Shown: in pieces, positions 1 to 5,625 of the stretch
How the letters are laid out: each line of letters opens with the position of its first letter
Position numbering within the stretch: position 1 is the stretch's first letter
Program-made: the position numbers and the translations under genes
Notes under the pieces: generated by a model
Told to the model about the DNA's origin: nothing
The model's input: the letters and a program-made list of their open reading frames with translations, nothing else
The model's database searches: none
DNA from: an uncultured Lentisphaeria bacterium
GTDB lineage: Bacteria > Verrucomicrobiota > Lentisphaeria > Victivallales > Victivallaceae
NCBI GenBank assembly: GCA_903821255.1
Contig: CAIJKT010000997.1
Location: forward strand, 1-6,754
Direction of reading: 5' to 3'
DNA length: 6,754 nucleotides

Positions 1-246
1 GCGAGAAAAGTGGAAAACCGGAAAACATTGTGTTCAACGGCACTCCAAAGTATCGGAGTCGGAAGCCCGCGAATGCGGGAGTGAAAAGTGGAAAGCGAGA
101 AAAGCGAGAAAAGTGGAAAACCGGAAAACATTGTGTTCAACGGCACTCCAAAGTATCGGAGTTGTTTGAGGAAAACGGGAAACATTATGTTCAACGGCAC
201 TCCAAAGTATCGGAGTTGTTTGAGGAAACCGGAAAACATTATGTTC
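1..246. repeat. Direct/tandem repeat cluster (59-bp perfect repeat, 54-bp period)
   Basis: A 59-bp block at 1-59 recurs without a mismatch at 104-162. From about 121 rightwards the same core continues as a tandem array of period 54: equivalent positions are 129, 183 and 237. The fourth copy breaks off after 246. Three copies carry an identical 18-mer (42-59, 145-162, 199-216) built as ACTCC, 8 nt, GGAGT, a small potential hairpin. The stretch between copies 1 and 2 (60-103) is different: it holds a CCCGC-GAAT-GCGGG stem-loop and a purine-rich run of short motifs such as GCGAGAAAA. Copies touch each other without unique spacers, so this is not a CRISPR array. The first copy starts at the window edge, so the cluster probably extends to the left. 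Function is unknown. Confidence 0.9.
66..79. repeat. Short GC-rich stem-loop inside the repeat cluster
   Basis: CCCGC (66-70) and GCGGG (75-79) are perfect complements around a GAAT tetraloop. It sits only in the longer interval between the first two repeat copies and is absent from the 54-bp-spaced copies. There is no T-tract after it on the + strand, so it is not a convincing terminator. It may be a remnant of a structured mobile repeat unit. Confidence 0.5.
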
Positions 247-305
247 GAAGGAGGCTCTAAACGGAAATATTCTGTACAACCATGTCCGGAATAACCAAAA
301 TGCGC

Positions 306-335
306 TTGAAGACCAGTTATTTTATAACATATTAT
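306..335 (+). promoter_or_regulatory. Candidate promoter for the MEMO-like gene
   Basis: TTGAAG (306-311) and TATTAT (330-335) are separated by 18 bp and resemble sigma70 -35 and -10 boxes. Transcription would start near 342, about 43 nt before the start codon at 385. A short palindrome, GTTAT-TTT-ATAAC (316-328), lies in the spacer and could be an operator half-site pair or simply AT-rich coincidence. This call rests on sequence resemblance only; the -35 box matches consensus at four of six bases. Confidence 0.35.
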
Positions 336-384
336 GTGAGAACAGATACACTTTTTATTTATACGCGATTGCAAGGAGGAGATC

Positions 385-1260
385 ATGGAACAGCAAGTGA
401 GAAAAACTTTTGCGGCCGGCAGATTCTACACCAGTAATGCTGAAATGCTTGCCAGCCAGGTAGCCACCTTCATCAAAAAGGTTCCTGACATCGTTCCGGC
501 GCAAGGAGCCAGGGCGGTCATTCTGCCTCACGCCGGATACGAATATTCAGCGCTTACGGCGATAAAAACCCTGCTGCGCGCAGATGCGGGCAGATTTTCC
601 CGCGCCGTAATCATCGCCCCGTCGCACCGGGTGCCTTTCCGCGGAATCGCCACCGCCGACTACTCCGCTTACAGCACGCCGCTGGGCAGCATGGAAGTTG
701 ATACCGCCGCCGTCTGTGCAATTCTCGAAAATGAGTCTCAATACATTCAGAACCTATCCGAAACGCATGACTATGAGCACTCGCTGGAAGTTGAACTGCC
801 GCTGCTGCACGAATTGAACCCGGCAATGAAAATAATCCCGGTAATCGCCGGTTTTATTGATGTCGTGACCGCCGGGCATGTGGCGCAGGCGCTGGAACAG
901 TTCTGGGATAAAGATACGCTGTGGGTGATCAGTTCGGACTTCACGCATTACGGCAAAGCTTTCAGCTATGAACCGTTTGTAAATAACGTCAAAAAGAACC
1001 TGCATGAACTGGATATCGGCGCGGTAAACCATATTCTAAAGTTTGATCTTGACGGCTTCAATCATTATGTCAACCGGACCGGAGCGACCATTTGCGGCGC
1101 CGGACCGATCCGCATTCTGCTGGCCGCGACCCGCCTGGCGATTGCCAACGGTGAAAAACTGCAGGCGGAACTGGTTGATTATACCACCTCCGGCGAACTC
1201 ACCGGAGATTTTTCGCATTGCGTCAGTTATGCCGGCATCGCCATCACGGAAAGCAGATAA
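385..1260 (+). CDS. amrB: AmmeMemoRadiSam system protein B (MEMO1-like)
   Basis: A 291-residue protein of the MEMO1 family, structurally related to extradiol dioxygenase-type metal enzymes. Family hallmarks run in order: RFY (13-15), PHAGYEYS (48-55), APSH (78-81), TPLG (98-101), EHSLEVELP (131-139), SSDFTHYG (183-190), TICGAGPI (235-242) and TSGELTGDF (268-276). The residues matching the human MEMO1 metal site are present: His49, His81 and Cys237, plus His188. Length is normal for the family. The start is well supported by AAGGAGG (373-379), 5 nt before ATG. In many bacteria this protein is encoded beside an AMMECR1-like protein and a radical SAM enzyme; neither is seen here, so partners may be elsewhere or absent. 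The exact bacterial reaction is not something I can assign. It heads a unit with the SDR gene 23 bp downstream. Confidence 0.93.
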   Translation: MEQQVRKTFAAGRFYTSNAEMLASQVATFIKKVPDIVPAQGARAVILPHAGYEYSALTAIKTLLRADAGRFSRAVIIAPSHRVPFRGIATADYSAYSTPLGSMEVDTAAVCAILENESQYIQNLSETHDYEHSLEVELPLLHELNPAMKIIPVIAGFIDVVTAGHVAQALEQFWDKDTLWVISSDFTHYGKAFSYEPFVNNVKKNLHELDIGAVNHILKFDLDGFNHYVNRTGATICGAGPIRILLAATRLAIANGEKLQAELVDYTTSGELTGDFSHCVSYAGIAITESR

Positions 1261-1283
1261 AACAAAAAGGTATTAAAAAACAG

Positions 1284-2024
1284 ATGACTGACAAAGTAGC
1301 CGTTATTACCGGAGTATCAAGCGGTCTGGGCAAAGCTGCCGCCGTTAAGTTCATGCAGCACGGCGTAAAAGTCGTCGGAATCTCCCGCTCCAAACCGGAC
1401 TTTGAGCCGGATCTCTGGATTGAAGCCGACATCACGAAACCGGATGGCCGCGGGAAAGCGCTGCAACAGACCATGGAAAAATTCGGCAGGGCTGACGTGC
1501 TGATCAACAATGCCGGGAAAGGCGGCTACTCCACCTGGGAAGAGCTCCCGGAACAGGATTTGCGGGATATTTTTGAACTGAACTTTTTTGCGCTGAACGC
1601 CATGACAATAATTTTTCTGCCGCTGCTGAAGGAATCGAAAGGCACAGTGATGAACATATCTTCCATTGCCGGAGATCTTTACGTCCCCTGCATGGGGGCG
1701 TACTGCGCCACTAAATCAGCGGTTACCGCATTCTCCAATACGATCCGGCCGGAATTAAAGCGTTACGGCATTAAAGTCATCGATGTGGCTCCCGGCAGAA
1801 TCGACACCGGATTTTCCAGCCGCTCACTCGGCAACCGCCAGCCGCCGCACACGCCCGGCGGCGGCTGCCCGGATGCCTTTGCTTCGGCGCTGTTTAAAGC
1901 ATGGCGGCAAAGCCGCCGCAGCCTGATTTATCCCGGCTGGAACCGGATTGCTGTTCCAATGTTAAAACTTTTCCCCGGACTGTATGATCGTTTAAGCATC
2001 CGTATATGGAACCTGGATAAATGA
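1284..2024 (+). CDS. SDR family NAD(P)-dependent oxidoreductase
   Basis: A 246-residue classical short-chain dehydrogenase/reductase with a Rossmann fold. Visible motifs: TGVSSGLG cofactor loop (9-16), NNAG (75-78), Asn100, NISSIAG with catalytic Ser127, YCATK with Tyr140 and Lys144, and APGRIDTGF (169-177). The catalytic tetrad is complete, so it should be active; the substrate cannot be read from sequence. The basic C-terminus (RQSRRSLIYPGW onward) may form a membrane-associating tail, as in some SDRs acting on lipophilic substrates; this is inference. I chose ATG 1284 because it starts right before the first beta strand. The frame is open upstream to 1218, but that would overlap the preceding gene. 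The nearest SD-like AAAGG lies 13 nt away, so translation may depend on coupling to the gene ending at 1260. The stop overlaps the next start. Confidence 0.93.
   Translation: MTDKVAVITGVSSGLGKAAAVKFMQHGVKVVGISRSKPDFEPDLWIEADITKPDGRGKALQQTMEKFGRADVLINNAGKGGYSTWEELPEQDLRDIFELNFFALNAMTIIFLPLLKESKGTVMNISSIAGDLYVPCMGAYCATKSAVTAFSNTIRPELKRYGIKVIDVAPGRIDTGFSSRSLGNRQPPHTPGGGCPDAFASALFKAWRQSRRSLIYPGWNRIAVPMLKLFPGLYDRLSIRIWNLDK
1839..1917. repeat. Two adjacent GC-rich inverted repeats within the SDR gene
   Basis: CAGCCGCCG (1839-1847) pairs perfectly with CGGCGGCTG (1859-1867) across 11 nt. About 35 bp further, GGCGGC (1903-1908) pairs with GCCGCC (1912-1917) across AAA. The arms are related, so alternative pairings between the two hairpins are also possible. 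The first encodes the QPPHTPGGGC segment just after the APGRIDTGF motif, a loop that varies among SDRs. No T-tract follows, so they are not typical terminators. Confidence 0.6.
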
Positions 2025-2716
2025 AAAATTACATAAAACATCTGCTGCTGATTTTGCTGCTCGCGCTGTCCGTTGCCGGACGCGGCGAAGTTTTCTCGCT
2101 CTGGCCGAATGCCGGCAAGAGTAGAACCGGCGATGCGGAAACGGCGCTCAATCCGAAAAATATCTGGAGCGAACCGGTCACAATCAACGATGTAAAACTG
2201 GAACTCAACATCGGGTTGATTGATATGAATGCCGAAGACCTGACGGCATTGCTTCTGAAGCTGTTTCCGAACGCAAAATTTGTCACTAATTCGAATTCAA
2301 TGCTGGTCATCATCAAACAGGAAGACGGCAGTGAAAAGCGGCTGCTGCTGGTGATGCTTGGCGAAAATACTCCGATAATCCAGTTTTCCATGACCGTTCC
2401 GGCTAAATTCCCGGAAAACTTCACCTGGCCTGCCTGTCTGCCGCTGCCCGGCGACAGCACTCCGGTTAAATATATGTACTTTTCGAAGCGCAACGCGTAT
2501 TACGGGGAATTTAAAACCGGAGTGACGCCGTCCCTGGGGCTGGAGGAAATTGCCGGAAAAATAAGCCACGAAGGCTGGACCGCAACAGTCAAGCGCACTC
2601 CGGGCGACCGCGAAAGCACCGGCGAAATTTTCATGAAATCAAAACCGCTGGCGGTAATGCTGGTGAATTTTGACAAAAACGGCGTCGGCTTTGTTTTCAC
2701 CAGGCCGTTAAAATAA
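2021..2716 (+). CDS. Secreted or periplasmic protein of unknown function
   Basis: I do not recognise this 231-residue protein. The N-terminus is a clear signal peptide: Lys2 and Lys6, then a hydrophobic core at about 8-19 (LLLILLLALSVA), with likely cleavage around residues 20-23. There is no lipobox cysteine; the only cysteine is Cys139 in a WPACLPLPGD segment. No further membrane helix is apparent. The C-terminal half has a recognisable rhythm: a CLPLPGDSTPVK strand (139-150), a tyrosine-rich YYGEFKTG segment (160-167), an LGLEEIAGKISHEGW helix (172-186), and beta strands ending in GVGFVFTRPL. This suggests a small alpha/beta domain. Its ATG overlaps the SDR stop (ATGA, 2021-2024) and no strong SD precedes it, so it is probably translated by coupling. 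It converges with the HIT gene, with 3 bp between the stops and no visible terminator. Confidence 0.8.
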   Translation: MKNYIKHLLLILLLALSVAGRGEVFSLWPNAGKSRTGDAETALNPKNIWSEPVTINDVKLELNIGLIDMNAEDLTALLLKLFPNAKFVTNSNSMLVIIKQEDGSEKRLLLVMLGENTPIIQFSMTVPAKFPENFTWPACLPLPGDSTPVKYMYFSKRNAYYGEFKTGVTPSLGLEEIAGKISHEGWTATVKRTPGDRESTGEIFMKSKPLAVMLVNFDKNGVGFVFTRPLK

Positions 2717-2719
2717 TTC

Positions 2720-3139
2720 TTATACTTTCAATTTGGCGATGACTTTTCCGGCAACTTCCTGACGATCGGCGTCGCTGTCATATTTTTTCTGCCGCCAGTT
2801 CCAGTGGAACCCGTCCTGCGCGCCGCGCGGAACTACATGCAGATGTCCGTGCATAACGACCTGGCCGGCACATTGGCCGTCGGCCAGATGCAGGTTGAAC
2901 CCGTCGTAGTCAAGCGCCCGCTTAATCGCGACTCCAATGCGGCTGCCGACCTTAAACATGCGGCCGGCAACCTCTTCCGGAATGGTTACGCAGCTTTCAT
3001 GGTGTTCTTTAGGAATCACCAGCGCATGTCCCGGATTGATCGGCGCGATATCCAGAAATGCAACGACCAGTTCATCTTCATATATTTTTGTCGCCGGAAT
3101 CTGACCGTTAATAATTTTACAAAAAATGCAGTCACGCAT
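2720..3139 (-). CDS. HIT-family (HINT-type) purine nucleotide hydrolase
   Basis: A 139-residue cytosolic histidine-triad protein. Conserved features: Cys4 and Cys7 in CIFCKI, which with a later histidine of the KEHH segment (45-48) and the first triad His form the zinc site of HINT-type members; FLDIAPINPGHALVIPK (28-44); DGFNLHLADG (79-88); and the triad HGHLHVVP (97-104), where the middle His99 is the expected nucleophile. Such enzymes hydrolyse nucleoside phosphoramidates or acyl-adenylates; the physiological substrate here is unknown. Length is slightly above the usual 110-120, because of a C-terminal extension rich in Trp, Lys and Asp. The start is supported by GGAGG at 3147-3151 (complement), 7 nt before ATG. 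It lies 77 bp downstream of queC on the same strand; co-transcription is possible but functional linkage is not established. Confidence 0.95.
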   Translation of the reverse strand: MRDCIFCKIINGQIPATKIYEDELVVAFLDIAPINPGHALVIPKEHHESCVTIPEEVAGRMFKVGSRIGVAIKRALDYDGFNLHLADGQCAGQVVMHGHLHVVPRGAQDGFHWNWRQKKYDSDADRQEVAGKVIAKLKV

Positions 3140-3216
3140 GACGAATCCTCCGATTTTATATTAATTTTTTATCTTGTGAAAACAATATACTCATTTGAAT
3201 AAGAAGTCCAAATGTT

Positions 3217-3888
3217 TTACTGATATTTTGTCGGGTCGGGAACACCGGCGTCTTCGAATCCTTTCCGGCGGAGGTGACAACTGTCGCATTTACCGCAGGC
3301 CAGGCCGCTGGCGCCGGGATTGTAGCAACTGTGAGTCAGACCGTAATCCACCCCCAGCATGACTCCCTTGCGGATAATCTCCGACTTGTTCAGAGTTTGC
3401 AGCGGGGCATGAATATGGAATTGCCAGCCTTCGTCCTCGGCTTTGGTGCCGATCGTGGCGCAATGCTGAAATGCTTCGATGAAACGCGGACGGCAGTCCG
3501 GATAGCCGGAATAATCCACCGAATTGACGCCGATGAAAATGTCTTTCGCGCCGAGAACTTCCGCCCAGCCGGTAGCGAATGACAGGAAAATGATGTTGCG
3601 GGCGGGAACGTAAGTCACGGGAATGCCGGCGGTGCTGCCGGCATCAGGTACGGCGATATCGGAAGTCAGTGCGGAGCCGCCCCATTTGCGCAAATCTATT
3701 TTTATCACAATATGATCTGAGACGCCGATGGCGGCGGCAACGGTTTTCGCCGCCTGGAGTTCGCATTCGTGGCGCTGGCCGTAATCGAAACTCAGCGCGT
3801 AACATTCAAATCCATCGCTTTTTGCGATTGCCAGGCAGGTCGCCGAATCCAGCCCCCCGCTCAATAGAATCACTGCTTTTTTATGCAT
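3217..3888 (-). CDS. queC: 7-cyano-7-deazaguanine synthase QueC
   Basis: A 223-residue preQ0 synthase, which converts 7-carboxy-7-deazaguanine and ammonia to preQ0 using ATP in queuosine tRNA modification. Seen in the sequence: the PP-loop ATP motif SGGLDS (10-15); FDYGQRH (34-40); YVPARN (93-98); [15 protein letters not shown] (120-134); and the zinc site Cys188, Cys198, Cys201, Cys204 in [17 protein letters not shown]. All key residues are intact and the length is standard. It is cytoplasmic. The ATG is followed at once by the strand leading to the PP-loop, so the start is secure, although the SD is weak (GGGA about 9 nt upstream). No queD, queE or queF lies in the window, so the pathway is not clustered here. 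I did not recognise a preQ1 riboswitch in the 5' leader. The gene is divergent from the recombinase. Confidence 0.97.
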   Translation of the reverse strand: MHKKAVILLSGGLDSATCLAIAKSDGFECYALSFDYGQRHECELQAAKTVAAAIGVSDHIVIKIDLRKWGGSALTSDIAVPDAGSTAGIPVTYVPARNIIFLSFATGWAEVLGAKDIFIGVNSVDYSGYPDCRPRFIEAFQHCATIGTKAEDEGWQFHIHAPLQTLNKSEIIRKGVMLGVDYGLTHSCYNPGASGLACGKCDSCHLRRKGFEDAGVPDPTKYQ

Positions 3889-3972
3889 TATTTTATGTCC
3901 CTGCTTCTGTCACGTCATTCTATCATGTCTTTGCAAAATGAAATGCGTTAACATTCTACCTATAGCAACATT

Positions 3973-3989
3973 CATTTGAAAAGCAAATG
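3973..3989. repeat. Short inverted repeat in the queC leader
   Basis: CATTTG (3973-3978) and CAAATG (3984-3989) flank AAAAG. It lies about 85-100 bp upstream of the queC start, in the region where its promoter or leader should be. A similar CATTTG/CAAATG pair with an 11-nt loop lies just past the queC stop at 3192-3214. Confidence 0.45.
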
Positions 3990-4006
3990 GAAAGTAAACT
4001 GTAAAT

Positions 4007-4038
4007 TAAATAGTTTTGACATTTGATATAAATAGTTT
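4007..4038. repeat. 10-bp direct repeat TAAATAGTTT, 22-bp spacing
   Basis: TAAATAGTTT occurs at 4007-4016 and again at 4029-4038, 22 bp apart start to start, close to two helical turns. The second copy fills most of the spacer of the candidate promoter at 4023-4050, and the first ends just upstream of its -35 box. This arrangement is typical of operator pairs or of recombinase arm-type sites, but the DNA is AT-rich and no binding protein is known. Confidence 0.6.
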
Positions 4039-4050
4039 ATTGCTTATATT
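4023..4050 (+). promoter_or_regulatory. Candidate promoter toward the recombinase
   Basis: TTGATA (4023-4028) and TATATT (4045-4050) are 16 bp apart, each matching the sigma70 consensus at five of six bases. A start near 4057 would give the recombinase mRNA a leader of about 200 nt, long enough for the hairpin at 4114-4151 to matter. A TTGACA at 4016-4021 lies close by but has no -10 box at suitable distance. Confidence 0.45.
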
Positions 4051-4113
4051 TTTTCTTCAAAGAAGGGGTTTTGTTTCCAAGTTGTTAAAATCTTAGACAA
4101 CCAGACATCATGA

Positions 4114-4151
4114 AAGGAGAAAAATGGATTCACTGTCTGTTTTATCTCCTT
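4114..4151 (+). promoter_or_regulatory. Leader hairpin covering a Shine-Dalgarno-like sequence
   Basis: AAGGAGA (4114-4120) pairs perfectly with TCTCCTT (4145-4151). After an A-A mismatch, AAA (4122-4124) can pair with TTT (4141-4143). The GGAG inside the first arm lies 4 nt before an ATG at 4124, which opens an 11-codon frame ending at 4159. If folded, the hairpin hides this ribosome-binding sequence. It could be a leader-peptide switch for the recombinase or a coincidental purine/pyrimidine pairing. No T-tract follows that would make it an intrinsic terminator. Confidence 0.4.
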
Positions 4152-4201
4152 CAAATTAAAAAAATCTTCTTCTTATCTTCTTGTTATTCGCATTGTGGGC
4201 T

Positions 4202-4244
4202 TTGTTATGCTATCGTAAATCATCATAATAATTCAGGCATAACA
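4202..4244 (+). promoter_or_regulatory. 8-bp inverted repeat flanking a second possible recombinase promoter
   Basis: TGTTATGC (4203-4210) and GCATAACA (4237-4244) form a perfect inverted repeat with 26 bp between. The left arm overlaps a weak -35 like TTGTTA (4202-4207), and CATAAT (4224-4229) sits 16 bp further as a -10. The right arm covers the expected start point and ends just before the recombinase SD (GAGG 4247-4250, 7 nt from ATG). A repressor bound at both arms would block transcription; as RNA, the pair would form a hairpin beside the SD. Confidence 0.4.
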
Positions 4245-4257
4245 GTGAGGCGATAAA

Positions 4258-5625
4258 ATGGCAAGAACAATAAAAGGCAGACTGTTTAAAAGCGGCAAGA
4301 AAGAACACTATTTTCTGCAATATTACATCAATAGCAAAGAATTTAAACGCGCCCTTAAAGATGAAAACGGAAAACCAATTACCAACGAGAAGAAAGCTTT
4401 AAAAGCCAAAGACATTATACTTGCGCCATATTATGCCAAAGACAACGTACAGTTAAGAGAGCAGGCAGTTTTCGCACTGCAATCCGCTACTGACAAGGCC
4501 GCCATTGCTACCGATACAGCAAATCCGCCGCTAACCCTTGCCGATGCCTGGGCCGCTTATAATGAAAATCCTGACAGGCCAGAAAGCGGCAGTCAGACTT
4601 TTACAACCTATCAAATTCACTTTAATAAATTTTCTGAATGGCTTAAAACACAGCCTGAAAAAACTGTTTATTTGCGTGATATTACTCCGGAGCTTGCATC
4701 CCGGTTTGCTGTATATCTTAATAATTCCGGCAGATCGCCAAACACTTTAAATAAATATGTTTCATTCCTTCGGTTATTTTTTAAGATATTGACTAAGCCG
4801 GGGCGTATTATAGAAAACCCCTTTGCATCTGTAACCAGAAGAAAATTAAATTCTCAATCGCGTCGTGAACTTTCTATTGACGAACTTAAAAAAATATTGA
4901 CCGATGCACCCGACGACCTTGCTTTGTTGCTGGGACTGGGAACATTTACCGGGCTAAGGCTTGGCGACTGCTGCACGTTACGATGGAAAGAAATTGATTT
5001 AAATAACCGCTTGATCAAACGCATCCCGAATAAAACCGCAGCCAAAGGCGAGCCGGTTCTAGTAGGCATACCAGGGCCGCTGTATGAACGCCTTGTCGAA
5101 ATACCTGAGAGAAAAAGAAGCGGCTATCTATTGCCGGAACTGGCCGCGCTCTATCACAGAAACAACGGAGCGCCAATCATTTGCCGTCGTATTCAAGGTT
5201 ATTTTAAAGAGATCGGAATTGAAACCCAGAAGCCAGGCACTGGAATTAAGTGGATTCCAGATGTAAAAACCGGCAAACTTAAAAGAACAGGAACCCGCGC
5301 CGTTGTAGAAGTCGGTTTTCATTCCTTGCGCCATACATATGTTTCTATTCATGCGATGGGCGGAACTCCTCAAGCCGTCATTCAAGCGAATGTAGGTCAC
5401 TCTAGCCCGGCGATGACTGCACATTATACACACACCAGCCCGGAAGCCGCGCGGCGTGTTGCCGGGGCCTTGGAAGCTCCGTTTATGGATGTTATCCCAG
5501 CGGAACCGGAGCGCGATAAACTGGCGGAACTGGTCAAAACGCTGCCGATTGAAAAGGTCAGGGAGGTTTTAGTCATAATTGAAAATAGAAAAGAACCAGC
5601 AATAGAAGGAGCAACAAGCAAATGA
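4258..5625 (+). CDS. Tyrosine recombinase / phage-type integrase
   Basis: A 455-residue site-specific recombinase with the catalytic set complete: Arg234 in TGLRLGD, likely Lys259 in PNKT, His355 and Arg358 in HSLRHT, His381 in VGHSS, and nucleophile Tyr390 in MTAHYTH. Residues 1-65 (basic; KEHYFLQYYINSKEFKRAL) look like an arm-binding N-terminal domain. Residues about 92-185 are the helical core-binding domain, with ITPELASRF and SPNTLNKYVSFLRLFFK. Residues 200-395 are the catalytic domain. About 65 residues follow the tyrosine, including a predicted amphipathic helix near 421-443, longer than in minimal integrases. The start is supported by GAGG 7 nt upstream. It is intact, more AT-rich than the genes to its left, and overlaps the next gene by ATGA. 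It probably integrates or excises the element it belongs to; the target site is unknown. Confidence 0.95.
   Translation: MARTIKGRLFKSGKKEHYFLQYYINSKEFKRALKDENGKPITNEKKALKAKDIILAPYYAKDNVQLREQAVFALQSATDKAAIATDTANPPLTLADAWAAYNENPDRPESGSQTFTTYQIHFNKFSEWLKTQPEKTVYLRDITPELASRFAVYLNNSGRSPNTLNKYVSFLRLFFKILTKPGRIIENPFASVTRRKLNSQSRRELSIDELKKILTDAPDDLALLLGLGTFTGLRLGDCCTLRWKEIDLNNRLIKRIPNKTAAKGEPVLVGIPGPLYERLVEIPERKRSGYLLPELAALYHRNNGAPIICRRIQGYFKEIGIETQKPGTGIKWIPDVKTGKLKRTGTRAVVEVGFHSLRHTYVSIHAMGGTPQAVIQANVGHSSPAMTAHYTHTSPEAARRVAGALEAPFMDVIPAEPERDKLAELVKTLPIEKVREVLVIIENRKEPAIEGATSK

Larger units (their letters stand above)
3889..4257. other. AT-rich divergent intergenic region with dense short repeats
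   Basis: These 369 bp separate queC (leftward) from the recombinase (rightward) and contain no convincing gene. AT content jumps relative to queC. The region holds a CATTTG-AAAAG-CAAATG hairpin (3973-3989), a 10-bp direct repeat (4007-4016, 4029-4038), a probable promoter (4023-4050), a hairpin covering a Shine-Dalgarno-like GGAG (4114-4151) and an 8-bp inverted repeat next to the recombinase start (4203-4244). Such density would suit a regulated promoter plus recombinase binding sites (an att region), but no tRNA end or known attachment site is recognisable. A 48-codon frame at 4110-4256 lacks an SD and is not called. Confidence 0.7.

Noticed and set aside
1..246. CRISPR array
   Set aside because: The copies are contiguous tandem units with near-identical sequence and no unique spacers of regular length, and no cas genes are present.
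30..294. Overlapping open frames of 68-81 residues on both strands over the repeat cluster
   Set aside because: They exist because the repeat period is divisible by three; none has a convincing SD plus family resemblance, and all encode only the same repeat.
2029..2493. A - strand frame of 154 codons across the secreted-protein gene
   Set aside because: The + strand frame has the signal peptide, the ATGA coupling and plausible domain structure; the antisense frame is a Ser-rich shadow.
2804..3202. A + strand frame of 132 codons across the HIT gene
   Set aside because: It is antisense to a clear HIT protein with intact motifs and has no family features.
3889..3960. preQ1 riboswitch in the queC leader
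   Set aside because: I could not find the conserved short pseudoknot pattern (C-rich loop and A-rich tail) on the - strand. A covariance-model search would settle it.
4016..4021. Perfect TTGACA as the main recombinase -35 box
   Set aside because: No -10 box lies 15-19 bp downstream; the TTGATA at 4023 with TATATT fits better.
4110..4256. A 48-codon frame ending one base before the recombinase start
   Set aside because: There is no SD before its ATG and it runs through the candidate promoter and inverted repeats. The sequence is Cys/His/Leu-rich without recognisable features.
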